A DNA stretch of 64,000 nucleotides from Hymenobacter rigui (GTDB taxonomy: Bacteria; Bacteroidota; Bacteroidia; Cytophagales; Hymenobacteraceae). Below are positions 1-6,840 of this stretch, one piece after another. Position numbers and translations under genes: made by a program. Positions within the stretch are counted from its first letter, which is position 1. Each line of letters opens with the position of its first letter. Where the stretch lies: assembly GCF_003944715.1 (NCBI RefSeq), contig NZ_RWIT01000017.1, forward strand, positions 21,805 to 85,804. Direction: 5' to 3'. The notes below the pieces were generated by a model. The model worked only from the letters and a program-made list of their open reading frames with translations. It had not been told where the DNA came from and did no database searches.

Positions 1-4
1 TTCC

Positions 5-868
5 ATGAAAAAACTCTGGACCCTTTGCGCCGCGCTGCTGAGCGTGGTATCGGTGGCCTCGGCCCAATCGACGATGAACTGCTGCACCAAGCCCGCCGCT
101 GGTCAGGCTGCTACCGAAGTATTCGCCATGCTGGCTTCTAACGAGGACTTCTCCGGCGGCCACGATGCTCCCCTGCCCTTCACCTACGCCGGCGAAGGCA
201 GCATGATTGAGTTCAAAACCACCGACGGCCAGACCGGCAAAGCCTTCGAAATCAAGAGCAAGACTAAGTCGGACAAGTACCTGTTCGTGATTCACGAGTG
301 GTGGGGCCTGAACGACTACATCAAGCAGGAAGCCGGTCGTTTCGCCGAGGAGCTGCCCGGCGTCAACGTCATTGCCCTTGACCTCTACGACGGCCAGATT
401 GCAACCGACGCCGACCAAGCTGGCAAGCTGATGCAGGGCGTGAAAACCGAACGCGCCCAGGCCATCATCAACGGCGCCCTGGCTTACGCCGGCCCCAAAG
501 CCCAGATCAGCAGCATCGGCTGGTGCTTTGGTGGCGGCTGGAGCATCCAGACGGCTTTGCTGGCCGGCCCCAAAGCCAAAGCCTGCGTGGCCTACTACGG
601 CATGCCCGAGAAGGACGTAGCCAAGCTCAAGACGCTGAACACCGACGTGGTGTTCGTCTTCGCCAAGCAGGATAAGTGGATCAACCAGGAGGTGGTAGAC
701 CAGTTCCGCAAGGATATGACCGCCGCCAAAAAAGGCCTCACGGTGAAAACCTACGACGCCGACCACGCCTTCGCCAACCCATCCAACCCCAAGTACAGCA
801 AGGACTTCGCTGCCGACGCCCACGCCGCCTCGGTTGCCTACCTGAAGAAAAACCTGAAGGTGAAATAA
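5..868 (+). CDS. Secreted dienelactone hydrolase family protein
   Basis: An alpha/beta hydrolase of the dienelactone hydrolase family, 287 residues. The first ~20 residues form a signal peptide (MKKLWTLC... ending ASA), so it is exported. The cysteine nucleophile lies in GWCFGG (C174). The other triad members are probably D223 (KQDKW) and H254 (DADHAF), giving the Cys-Asp-His triad typical of this family. The HEWWGL segment near residue 97 is also characteristic. Family members hydrolyse lactones or small esters; the substrate cannot be read from the sequence. The ATG lies at the very edge of the window, so its promoter and any upstream partner are not visible. A strong intrinsic terminator follows about 80 bp downstream, so it is the last or only gene of its transcript. 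Confidence 0.9.
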   Translation: MKKLWTLCAALLSVVSVASAQSTMNCCTKPAAGQAATEVFAMLASNEDFSGGHDAPLPFTYAGEGSMIEFKTTDGQTGKAFEIKSKTKSDKYLFVIHEWWGLNDYIKQEAGRFAEELPGVNVIALDLYDGQIATDADQAGKLMQGVKTERAQAIINGALAYAGPKAQISSIGWCFGGGWSIQTALLAGPKAKACVAYYGMPEKDVAKLKTLNTDVVFVFAKQDKWINQEVVDQFRKDMTAAKKGLTVKTYDADHAFANPSNPKYSKDFAADAHAASVAYLKKNLKVK

Positions 869-946
869 ATCACGAATTTAGCCGGATTCATCGGATTGCA
901 CGGATTCGTTCCAGCAGCCGGTGGTTTTCCCGCAATGCGTAAAAAA

Positions 947-973
947 GGCTGCCCGCTTGGGCAGCCTTTTTTT
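947..973 (+). terminator. Intrinsic terminator after dienelactone hydrolase gene
   Basis: Perfect 8-bp GC-rich stem (ggctgccc / gggcagcc) with a gctt loop, followed by seven T. It would end transcription from the gene finishing at 868. Confidence 0.9.
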
Positions 974-986
974 GTATCAGCCTGTA

Positions 987-1149
987 CGGTTGCAGAGACA
1001 CCACACTTCACGTCTCCCGCCAGAACAACCGGAACCGCGCCACCGGCACAACGCCAGCACGGTTTTGATGTGTATTACCCGGACAACCAGCACCGCACTC
1101 CCTGAACAACATCAGCACGCGCCGGGACGCGAAGTGTCGCGTCTCTACA
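987..1149. repeat. Palindromic intergenic repeat, 'GTAGAGACGC' family
   Basis: Imperfect inverted repeat. The left arm near 987-1017 (gttgcagagacaccac...) and the right arm near 1124-1149 (gacgcgaagtgtcgcgtctc) are related to the arms at 5131-5289 and 14009-14107. No coding capacity or transposase is present. With the terminator it accounts for most of the 347-bp gap between the first two genes. Confidence 0.6.
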
Positions 1150-1215
1150 GTCATGTAGGGTTTTCCAGACTGCGGGGAATCTGCTACCTTTTAGCTCCCA
1201 CCAACGCCCTGCACC

Positions 1216-1701
1216 ATGTCTACCGCCCTCGTTTCTCCGGTTCAGCGGCTGCTGAACGAGTACGCCGAAAGCCACCAGAACCCTACCAACAAGCTGGTGC
1301 ACTGGGTATGCGTACCGCTGATTATGTTCGCCATTCTGGGGTTACTCTGGTCGGTGCCGGTGCCGGCGGCGGTGCGAAACATCAGCCCCTGGCTGAACTG
1401 GGCTACTGTGGTGATGGTGCTGGCCGTGGCGTATTACGTCCGCCTCTCGGGACGGCTGGCGGTGGGGATGGTGCTGGTGTGGGCGGCTATGGCGCTGGGA
1501 CTGCGCGTGGTAGATGCCGGGGCGGCCCTGCCCCTATGGGCCGTATGCCTGATTATTTTCGTGCTGGCCTGGGTTGGGCAGTTCTGGGGCCACAAGGTGG
1601 AAGGCAAGAAACCCAGCTTCCTCAAAGACCTGCAGTTTCTGCTCATCGGCCCGCTGTGGCTGCTCCATTTCATCTACCGCCGGCTGGGCTGGCGGTATTG
1701 A
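1216..1701 (+). CDS. Mpo1-like (DUF962) membrane protein
   Basis: 161-residue integral membrane protein of the DUF962/Mpo1-like family. The N-terminal signature (NEYAESHQNPTNKLVH) followed by hydrophobic helices is the family hallmark, and its conserved histidines are present (H20, H30, and GHK near residue 130). Yeast Mpo1 is an Fe(II)-dependent dioxygenase that alpha-oxidises 2-hydroxy fatty acids. Several Bacteroidota make hydroxy fatty acids and sphingolipids, so a lipid role is plausible but is inference. About four membrane helices are visible. The start ATG follows accATG without a Shine-Dalgarno, as is normal here. Confidence 0.85.
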   Translation: MSTALVSPVQRLLNEYAESHQNPTNKLVHWVCVPLIMFAILGLLWSVPVPAAVRNISPWLNWATVVMVLAVAYYVRLSGRLAVGMVLVWAAMALGLRVVDAGAALPLWAVCLIIFVLAWVGQFWGHKVEGKKPSFLKDLQFLLIGPLWLLHFIYRRLGWRY

Positions 1702-1720
1702 TAAGGTGCTGGACAAAATA

Positions 1721-1870
1721 GAACGTCATTCCGAGCCTGCGAGGAATCTCGCGTGCTGATGTTATCCAATCGTCGAACGATAACCGCTCCATAGCCCAGG
1801 GTTTAAACCCTGGATTAGTGAAGCAATGTCAGCACGCGAGATGCTTCGGCTACGCCTCTGCATGACGTTC
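1721..1870. repeat. Nested palindromic repeat between convergent genes
   Basis: Outer arms gaacgtcat ... atgacgttc enclose inner arms ctcgcgtgctgat / atcagcacgcgag-like. At the centre is a copy of the 'cccaggg-tt-aaccctgg' palindrome (1796-1812). It lies between two convergent genes and could fold as a long hairpin in either transcript, but it lacks a T-run. Confidence 0.6.
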
Positions 1871-1892
1871 AGCGTTGTTTATCAACTGCAGC

Positions 1893-2642
1893 TTATTCCA
1901 ACAGCCGCGCCTGAAGTTGAGCCAGACTTTCGGGGAGTTGCTGCATGTCGGTGAGTACGAAGTAGAGGTCCTGGAATTTGTCCTTCTCGAAAGGCGTATC
2001 CAGCACACCGTCGAGGGTGAAGGGCAGGCGGGTGGGCGCGTCGCTGAGGCTGAACTTCACCTCGCCGTGCGACGACAGCAGCCCGGCCCCGTAGATGCGC
2101 AGACCGTCGGGCTGCTGAATCAGGCCGAACTCGGCCGTGAACCAGTACAGACGCGTGAACTGCTCCAGGGTGCCGAGCCAGCGTTGGCCGTGGTGCACGG
2201 CGGCCGCACCCAGCGTTTGCAGAAAATCGGCAAAGCCGGCATCCGTCAGCAGCGGCACGTGGCCGAATACGTCGTGGAACATGTCGGGCTCCTCCAGGTA
2301 ATCGAGCTGCTCGAGGGTGCGCAGCCAGGTGGTGGCGGGAAACTTGCGGTCGGCCAACAACTGGAAGAACACGGCATCGTCCACGATGCCCGGCACTACC
2401 ACCAGTTCCCAGCCGGTCAGCTCCTGCAGGCGCGGGTTCACCTCCCGGAAATCGGGAATGGCGTCGCGGGTGAAGCCTACCCGCCGCACGCCTTCCAGAA
2501 ATGCCTCGGCGGCGCGGCCGGGCAGTAGGGCCATCTGGCGGTCAAAGAGCAGCTGCCACACGTGCTGGTCGGCGGCGGTGTAATCGGCGTATACCTGGGT
2601 GAGCAGCGGCAGGGCAACGGGGGAGGCAGAAACAGACTGCAT
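1893..2642 (-). CDS. phhA: Phenylalanine 4-monooxygenase, canonical copy
   Basis: Monomeric-type bacterial phenylalanine hydroxylase, 249 residues. It oxidises L-Phe to L-Tyr with O2 and a tetrahydropterin. The complete 2-His-1-carboxylate iron site is present: H123 and H128 in EPDMFHDVFGHVP, and E171 in YWFTAEFGL. A second, diverged paralog lies directly upstream at 2964-3698. The 321 bp before the start hold a promoter box, a Tyr-rich 29-codon ORF, a strong terminator hairpin and a palindromic repeat. This is consistent with Tyr-responsive attenuation, so I infer a tyrosine-making role rather than simple Phe catabolism. No homogentisate-pathway genes are adjacent. Confidence 0.95.
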   Translation of the reverse strand: MQSVSASPVALPLLTQVYADYTAADQHVWQLLFDRQMALLPGRAAEAFLEGVRRVGFTRDAIPDFREVNPRLQELTGWELVVVPGIVDDAVFFQLLADRKFPATTWLRTLEQLDYLEEPDMFHDVFGHVPLLTDAGFADFLQTLGAAAVHHGQRWLGTLEQFTRLYWFTAEFGLIQQPDGLRIYGAGLLSSHGEVKFSLSDAPTRLPFTLDGVLDTPFEKDKFQDLYFVLTDMQQLPESLAQLQARLLE

Positions 2643-2671
2643 AACGAAAACGGAAATGATGGAAAAAGAAA

Positions 2672-2704
2672 AAGCCTGCCTCCGCAGAGAGCGGAAGCAG
2701 GCTT
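2672..2704 (-). terminator. Attenuator terminator in phhA leader
   Basis: On the minus strand a 14-bp stem with one mismatch (aagcctgcttccgc / gcggaggcaggctt, 5-nt loop) is followed by tttctttttcc. It lies between the leader ORF and phhA, which is an attenuator position rather than a gene-end position. An upstream segment inside the leader ORF (GCGGAG, 2763-2768) can pair with TTCCGC of the 5' arm (2691-2696), which would disrupt the terminator. Confidence 0.85.
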
Positions 2705-2736
2705 GAAAAGACGTTGGGGAGGATGATGTGCTAGTC

Positions 2737-2826
2737 TCAGGTCCTCGCGTACGCCGCGGCCGCTCCGCTCCGGAGGGGAGCGTAATAGGTAGCAGCGTAA
2801 TAATAGCGGGACGTGAACAGCAGCAT
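2737..2826 (-). CDS. Putative Tyr-rich leader peptide of phhA
   Basis: 29-codon ORF (MLLFTSRYYYAATYYAP..., stop TGA at 2737-2739) with Tyr at codons 8, 9, 10, 14, 15 and 26. It is followed about 35 nt later by the attenuator terminator. Immediately after Tyr15, segment 1 (GCTCC, 2777-2781) can pair with segment 2 (GGAGC inside 2762-2771). Segment 2 can instead pair with the terminator 5' arm. Stalling at the Tyr codons would mask segment 1 and favour read-through. The ATG is only 6 nt after the TAcaTTTG box, so the mRNA may be leaderless. The ORF and hairpins are seen directly; translation and Tyr control are inferred. Confidence 0.8.
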   Translation of the reverse strand: MLLFTSRYYYAATYYAPLRSGAAAAYART

Positions 2827-2832
2827 GTGCAG

Positions 2833-2840
2833 CAAATGTA
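2833..2840 (-). promoter_or_regulatory. -7 promoter box for phhA leader
   Basis: Minus-strand TACATTTG matches the Bacteroidota -7 consensus TAnnTTTG exactly. I found no clear TTG -33 element at the usual spacing upstream. Confidence 0.65.
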
Positions 2841-2871
2841 CGAGAGATTTTGGATTAAGTAGATTTCACTC

Positions 2872-2957
2872 TGTCATCCTGAGCGGAGCGAAGGACCTTA
2901 TCATGTCCAATGAGCCGTTCAGACGTGATAAGGTCCTTCGCTCCGCTCAGGATGACA
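2872..2957. repeat. Palindromic repeat, 'TGTCATCCTGAGC' family (copy 1)
   Basis: Near-perfect inverted repeat with arms tgtcatcctgagcggagcga... and its complement ending ggatgaca, around a short variable centre. Further copies lie at 7893-8009, 8817-8914, 12843-12944 and 46415-46510. It has no ORF of its own. When read through in one frame it encodes a false peptide (DKVLRSAQDD). Confidence 0.9.
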
Positions 2958-2963
2958 GCTTGG

Positions 2964-3698
2964 CTACTCCACCGGCTGCAGCTCCCAGCCCGAGGACAGC
3001 AGCGCGGCCAGCTCGGCTACGCTTTCGGTGAGTTGCTCCCAGCTCGTGAGCACGAAGTACTGGTCTTGCAGGTGCGCTTCGCTGTAGGGCGTGTGCAGCA
3101 CGGTGGCTAGGTCGAAGGGAAAGCGGCGCGAAACGTCGCCGATGCAGTGGTGGATTTCGCCCGACGACGACAGCAGACCGGCCCCGTACATGCGCGTCTG
3201 GCCATGCTCCTCCACCAGCCCAAACTGCACCGTGAAGCCGTAGAGCCGCTCGAGGCGGGCCAGAGCCACGGCATCGTCAAGGTGCTGGGCGGCTACCTGC
3301 CCCAAGAAGTGCAGGAAATCGGCAAAGGCTTGGTCCATGAGCAGCGGCACGTGGCCGAATACACCATGGAACAGATCCGGCTCCTCGATGAAGTCGAACT
3401 GCGCCATGCTCCGGATCCAGACGGTGGCCGGGAACTTGCGCTGGGCCAGCAACCCGAAGAACTCGGCATCATTGAGCATACCCTGCACCGGCTCCAGCTG
3501 CCAGCCGGTGGCCTTGTGCAGGCGCTGGCTTACTTCTTGGAAGTCGGGAATGGCGTTGCGGTGGAAGCCCACGGCCTCCAGCCCCCGGCCAAACGCCGAG
3601 CAGGCACGCTTGTGCAGCAGGGCCGTCTGGCGGTCGAACAATACCTTCCAAACCAGCTGATCCTGCGTGGTATACCGGTCGTAGTGTTGCTGTATCAT
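2964..3698 (-). CDS. Phenylalanine hydroxylase paralog lacking the Glu iron ligand
   Basis: 244-residue aromatic amino-acid hydroxylase paralog, clearly homologous to its neighbour along its length. The two iron histidines are present (H111 and H116, in LFHGVFGHVP). The carboxylate ligand is replaced: YGFTVQFGL has Gln158 where phhA has Glu171 (codon CAG, plus-strand 3225-3227). The residue after the first His is Gly instead of Asp, and YWFT has become YGFT. The fold looks intact and there is no frameshift, so the gene is maintained. Catalysis may be weak, altered or lost. It has its own promoter and attenuator-like leader. It could be a regulatory or substrate-binding homolog, or a hydroxylase with changed chemistry. 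Confidence 0.85.
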   Translation of the reverse strand: MIQQHYDRYTTQDQLVWKVLFDRQTALLHKRACSAFGRGLEAVGFHRNAIPDFQEVSQRLHKATGWQLEPVQGMLNDAEFFGLLAQRKFPATVWIRSMAQFDFIEEPDLFHGVFGHVPLLMDQAFADFLHFLGQVAAQHLDDAVALARLERLYGFTVQFGLVEEHGQTRMYGAGLLSSSGEIHHCIGDVSRRFPFDLATVLHTPYSEAHLQDQYFVLTSWEQLTESVAELAALLSSGWELQPVE

Positions 3699-3714
3699 AG
3701 CGCGTACAGGGCAG

Positions 3715-3748
3715 AAAAAAAGCCCGGCTCCTGGGGAGGAGTCGGGCT
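3715..3748 (-). terminator. Attenuator terminator upstream of hydroxylase paralog
   Basis: On the minus strand a 12-bp stem (agcccgactcct / aggagccgggct, CCCC loop) is followed by seven T, only ~17 nt before the start codon of the paralog. Upstream segments GAGG (3816-3819) and TCGGGC (3810-3815) can pair with CCTC (3736-3739) and GCCCGA (3742-3747) of its 5' arm. This gives a 10-bp antiterminator with a 2-nt bulge. Confidence 0.85.
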
Positions 3749-3809
3749 CTTAAGTGGATTTCAGAGAAGGAGAAGCATGCTGTGTTCTACCTTTCGTACC
3801 CGCAAAAGC

Positions 3810-3835
3810 GCCCGACCTCGTCCTGGACAGGACGA
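3810..3835 (-). promoter_or_regulatory. Anti-antiterminator hairpin in leader of hydroxylase paralog
   Basis: Perfect 8-bp hairpin TCGTCCTG-TC-CAGGACGA (3818-3835, minus strand). Its 3' part overlaps the antiterminator segment GAGGTCGGGC (3810-3819), so the two pairings exclude each other. This is the 1:2 element of a classical attenuator. Confidence 0.75.
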
Positions 3836-3853
3836 TTAATAGTCATAAAGCAT
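3836..3853 (-). CDS. Possible 5-codon leader peptide MLYDY
   Basis: Minimal ORF ATG CTT TAT GAC TAT TAA ending right at segment 1 of the leader hairpin. A ribosome paused at either Tyr codon would cover segment 1, as in the phhA and trp leaders. An alternative is a 28-codon ORF starting at 3873 (MLNLSAKCFMTI...), leaderless relative to the promoter and without a Tyr or Phe run. I cannot decide between them from sequence. Confidence 0.4.
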   Translation of the reverse strand: MLYDY

Positions 3854-3880
3854 TTCGCGGATAGGTTCAGCATGATGATG

Positions 3881-3909
3881 CAAATATAGAAGACTTCCAG
3901 AATAAACAA
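3881..3909 (-). promoter_or_regulatory. Promoter of hydroxylase paralog leader
   Basis: Minus-strand TTG (3907-3909), 18-nt spacer, TATATTTG (3881-3888): a full match to the Bacteroidota TTG/TAnnTTTG promoter. The ~160 bp beyond it (3910-4066) is AT-rich with no other feature that I see. Confidence 0.75.
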
Positions 3910-4066
3910 GATTTCAGGACAGTTTATTTTAAAAGGCCTATTACATGAATCGGCGCATTTATTTCATCTAAGCACCCTTGTACAAGGGGCCATCAGCAAG
4001 TATTTGACACTGTTTATGATTAACTACCTTATAATTTTAGGGCTCTATTTGTCAAATAAGCCATTT

Positions 4067-4600
4067 TCATTGTGTAAACTCGTAACGGGCTAGGGCGACG
4101 AAGGTAGTTGTATTAGCCCGACGTACTTCTTTGCTGATTTCCAGCTTCTGGGAGCCCAGCGTAAGTACGCGGCGCAGCTCGCACGGCTGGCCCATCTCCC
4201 GGCCCGACCCCTCAAACACTGCCTGAAGGCGGCCATCGGGCAGGCGGATTTTGGACCGGAGTTGCAGTTGCGCATTGTCCCAACGGACGGAACGACCATC
4301 GCGGGCCAGCCAGAGCTTGTCGAACTCCTTTACCATACCACCCTCGGGCTGCTGGTAGATGTAATCGAGGACAATGGCGTTGGGGCCGGGGCTCATGCCG
4401 TTCAGACCACTACGAATGGCATCGGGTCGGGCCGAAGCCTCATTGGCATACGTGAGCTGGCCTTGCACCCACTGCTGCGTTAGGAGCTGTAGCTCCTGCA
4501 TGGTCAGGCGGAGAGCATCAGCCTGACCATTGCCGCGCTCCACCACCAGCGTAACCAAGCTGGCCAGGGCCAGCGCGAACCTGAGAATTTGCTTTTTCAT
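4067..4600 (-). CDS. Exported protein of unknown function
   Basis: 177 residues, not recognised. A hydrophobic N-terminal segment (MKKQILRFALALASLVTLVV) suggests export. The rest is soluble, mixed alpha/beta in character, with no cysteine pair or catalytic motif that I recognise. It lies 30 bp downstream of another small exported protein gene in the same orientation, so the two probably share a transcript. Confidence 0.75.
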   Translation of the reverse strand: MKKQILRFALALASLVTLVVERGNGQADALRLTMQELQLLTQQWVQGQLTYANEASARPDAIRSGLNGMSPGPNAIVLDYIYQQPEGGMVKEFDKLWLARDGRSVRWDNAQLQLRSKIRLPDGRLQAVFEGSGREMGQPCELRRVLTLGSQKLEISKEVRRANTTTFVALARYEFTQ

Positions 4601-4630
4601 GACGAAGCCTTTTAGCAGTGATGGTGCCGC

Positions 4631-5017
4631 CTACAGCTTGCCGTTGGGCTCGTAGGTCATGCTCAGTCGGGTGTCGCCGGTGATTTTAAGGTCTACTTTG
4701 GCTTGCTGGGCTGAGGGGTTGAGCAGCAGCGCCGTGGAGCCGGCCATGAACCGCAACGTGCCCCGCTCGCCGGGAGCCAGCGTGGTTTTGCCGAAGATGC
4801 CGCCGCCCCGGGGCCGCTCCTTGAACTCGACGGATACTTTGCCTACGTTGTGGGCCTCTACTTTGAAGCCGCCCAGCTGGCCACCGCCCAGCACAAACTG
4901 CTTGCCCGGCTCAATGAGCAGATTGGAAGTGATACCCGCCCAGCAGGCCGTAACGAGCAGTAGCAGGGCGGCGAAAGTGGCAACAGTGGCCGAACGGAAA
5001 GGCAGGAAAGTACGCAT
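4631..5017 (-). CDS. Small exported protein of unknown function
   Basis: 128 residues. The N-terminal hydrophobic stretch is followed by LLLVTACWAG, so it is exported and may be a lipoprotein (Cys about residue 25). The remainder has alternating beta-strand character (KFVLGGGQLGGFKVEAHNVG). No family was recognised. It is upstream of, and probably cotranscribed with, the exported protein at 4067-4600. Confidence 0.7.
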   Translation of the reverse strand: MRTFLPFRSATVATFAALLLLVTACWAGITSNLLIEPGKQFVLGGGQLGGFKVEAHNVGKVSVEFKERPRGGGIFGKTTLAPGERGTLRFMAGSTALLLNPSAQQAKVDLKITGDTRLSMTYEPNGKL

Positions 5018-5130
5018 GGCAATGGGGGGTTGAAGTGAAACGATGTCCCAAAGGAACTGCCCCCGCCGCCGCCAAACGCCCCAGTTTACAGCCTGGGACG
5101 CCTCAATTTATAGTTTGACACTGGGCAGGC

Positions 5131-5289
5131 GTAGAGACGCAATACTTCGCATCTTGCTGTTGCTGAAGCTGTTTGATTGGCGCAGTTCCGGGTCGTTCAA
5201 CGATGAGACGCGAGGTGTCGCGTCTCTACAATGTGCTGTTGGTACAGGGCCGGCCGTTCAACAATGAGGCGCAAGTATGCGTCTCTACA
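5131..5289. repeat. Palindromic repeat, 'GTAGAGACGC' family
   Basis: Arms gtagagacgc... at 5131 and ...gcgtctctac ending near 5289, with an internal second right arm (gacgcgaggtgtcgcgtctc, 5208-5227) and two cgttcaac-atgag modules. It looks like a compound or partly duplicated copy. It overlaps the stop-codon region of the AraC gene. Confidence 0.7.
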
Positions 5290-6646
5290 GCTGCCGGGCG
5301 GCTTCGCTGGGTGTCTGGCCGCGGAGCTTTTTGAAGACGCGGTTGAACGTGGACTTGGAGTTGAAGCCTGCCTCCAGGGCCACGGCCAGCAGGGTGTAGT
5401 GCCGGAACTGCGGGTCGCGGAGGCGGCGCTCGGCCTCGCGCACCCGGTACTCGTTCACGAAGTCGTTGAAGTTCTGGCCGCAGCCGGAGTTGATGACTTT
5501 GGAGAGCCAGGATGTATTGGTGCGCAGTTGGGTGGCCAGCTCGCCCAGCGTTAGCTCGGGCTCCAGGTAGGGCCGGGCCGCCTGCATGTGGGCCAGCAGC
5601 CGGGCCGTCCAGCGGGCCAGCTCCGCGTCGGGTTCGGCGGCCGTTTCAGTTGGCTCTTCAACGGTGGCATCAGCTACCAACGGTACGCTGGCAGCCGCAG
5701 TAGCAGCCGAAACAGGTATTTCAGGCAGATCGGGTACCGCATCGGCAACAGTTCTTTTGTCTACCGCCGGTACAACGATGCCAGGCGCTTCGTCGGCAGC
5801 TTCTATCGTTGGTAACGGGGCCACTGGTGGAGCTGCTTCAGCCGACAACTGGAAGCGTAGGGCGGCCAGGCGGTAACCCGTCAGCAGGCCCGAGATGCTA
5901 AGGTAGTAGATCAGCAGGCCGGTGAACAGGTAGTCGTACCAGTTCTGCACGTAGTTGAGGGGCGTGATGAAGAAATTGACCGCGCCGAACACTAGCGTGA
6001 CGCCGGTGCCCACCACTACGGCCACTAGCACGTTACGCAGCCACCGAAACCGGAGCTGCTCGGTGTCGGAGAAGTTGTCGTTGAGGTAGCGGGCGTAGGC
6101 GCGGTAGGCGCGCAGGGTGTGCACCGCGTAGGCCAGCACCGAGAGGTAGCCCAGCGTATCGGCCAGCAGCCCGATGGGCTGGTAGTCGGCCCAGCTGGCC
6201 AGGGGGCCTTTAGTGCCGAAGTGGGCGGGCAGAGGCTGGCCTTGCACCCCGTGCCACCAGCCGATATCGTGGCCAAATACCACCAGCAGCCACGTCAGCA
6301 TCACTAGGACGGGTGCGAAGTGCCACCAGTGCCGCCGCTTCAGCCGGAACTCCTGGTTGGTAAGGCTGCGGAAGTAGAAGTATAGCGCGGGCCCCACCGC
6401 CAGCCAGTTGCTGAACGGCCAGTAGAACATGAACGTCGTGCGAGCGTCGTGCGAGTCGTACCAGCCGGCAAAGCCCAGCATCCACTGGGCCAGCCGCACC
6501 GCAAACAGCAGCAGCAGCAGCGCCAGCCAGCCGTCGGCCGCCGTATCCTCGCGCCGCCGCCGCGCCCACAGCACCGCCGCCACGATTACGCCTTGCAGGA
6601 AAAACGGCAGCAGCAGGCCGCTGTAGAGGTTGAAGCCGAAGAACAT
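5285..6646 (-). CDS. Membrane-anchored AraC-family transcriptional regulator
   Basis: 453 residues. The N-terminal ~240 residues hold about seven hydrophobic helices, from LLLPFFLQGVIVAAVLW to LLIYYLSISGLL. An Ala/Pro/Val-rich linker (~260-345) follows. The C-terminus is a two-helix-turn-helix AraC DNA-binding domain (LGELATQLRTNTSWLSKVIN... GFNSKSTFNRVFKK). This layout, a 7-TM sensor fused to AraC, is common in Bacteroidota; the membrane part presumably senses a ligand. Its targets are unknown, and no obvious partner gene is divergent to it. The low-complexity linker makes the antisense strand open, but those antisense ORFs are shadows. Confidence 0.9.
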   Translation of the reverse strand: MFFGFNLYSGLLLPFFLQGVIVAAVLWARRRREDTAADGWLALLLLLFAVRLAQWMLGFAGWYDSHDARTTFMFYWPFSNWLAVGPALYFYFRSLTNQEFRLKRRHWWHFAPVLVMLTWLLVVFGHDIGWWHGVQGQPLPAHFGTKGPLASWADYQPIGLLADTLGYLSVLAYAVHTLRAYRAYARYLNDNFSDTEQLRFRWLRNVLVAVVVGTGVTLVFGAVNFFITPLNYVQNWYDYLFTGLLIYYLSISGLLTGYRLAALRFQLSAEAAPPVAPLPTIEAADEAPGIVVPAVDKRTVADAVPDLPEIPVSAATAAASVPLVADATVEEPTETAAEPDAELARWTARLLAHMQAARPYLEPELTLGELATQLRTNTSWLSKVINSGCGQNFNDFVNEYRVREAERRLRDPQFRHYTLLAVALEAGFNSKSTFNRVFKKLRGQTPSEAARQL

Positions 6647-6686
6647 ACCGGCAAGGTAACAGTAGATCGGACTTCTACTATGTTCA

Positions 6687-6830
6687 AAAAGCTAGTTCCC
6701 CTCCTTAGAAAGGAGGGGCTAGGGGTGGTTGACCTTGCAGTAGAACGGTTTTTAGAACTAGCTCTAGCATCGTTCCAGCGTTCATCAACCACCCCTAACC
6801 CCTCCTTTCCAAGGAGGGGAACTAGCTTTT
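6687..6830. repeat. Palindromic repeat, 'AGCTAGTTCCCCTCC' family
   Basis: Long inverted repeat: aagctagttcccctcctt...aggggtggttga and its complement, around a ~50-bp centre. Related copies are at 11826-11968 and, in a short form, at 37031-37089. It separates the AraC gene from the last gene of the trp operon. Confidence 0.9.
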
Positions 6831-6840
6831 AGTTTACCTT

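Noticed and set aside
921..1721. 266-residue open frame covering the Mpo1-like gene in another frame
   Set aside because: Pro/Arg/Gly-rich with no domain; it spans a terminator and repeat and overlaps a recognised family member.
2872..2957. Possible insertion sequence or CRISPR repeat
   Set aside because: There is no transposase, no target duplication that I can define, and copies are dispersed singly with unrelated centres, so they are palindromic intergenic repeats and not an array.
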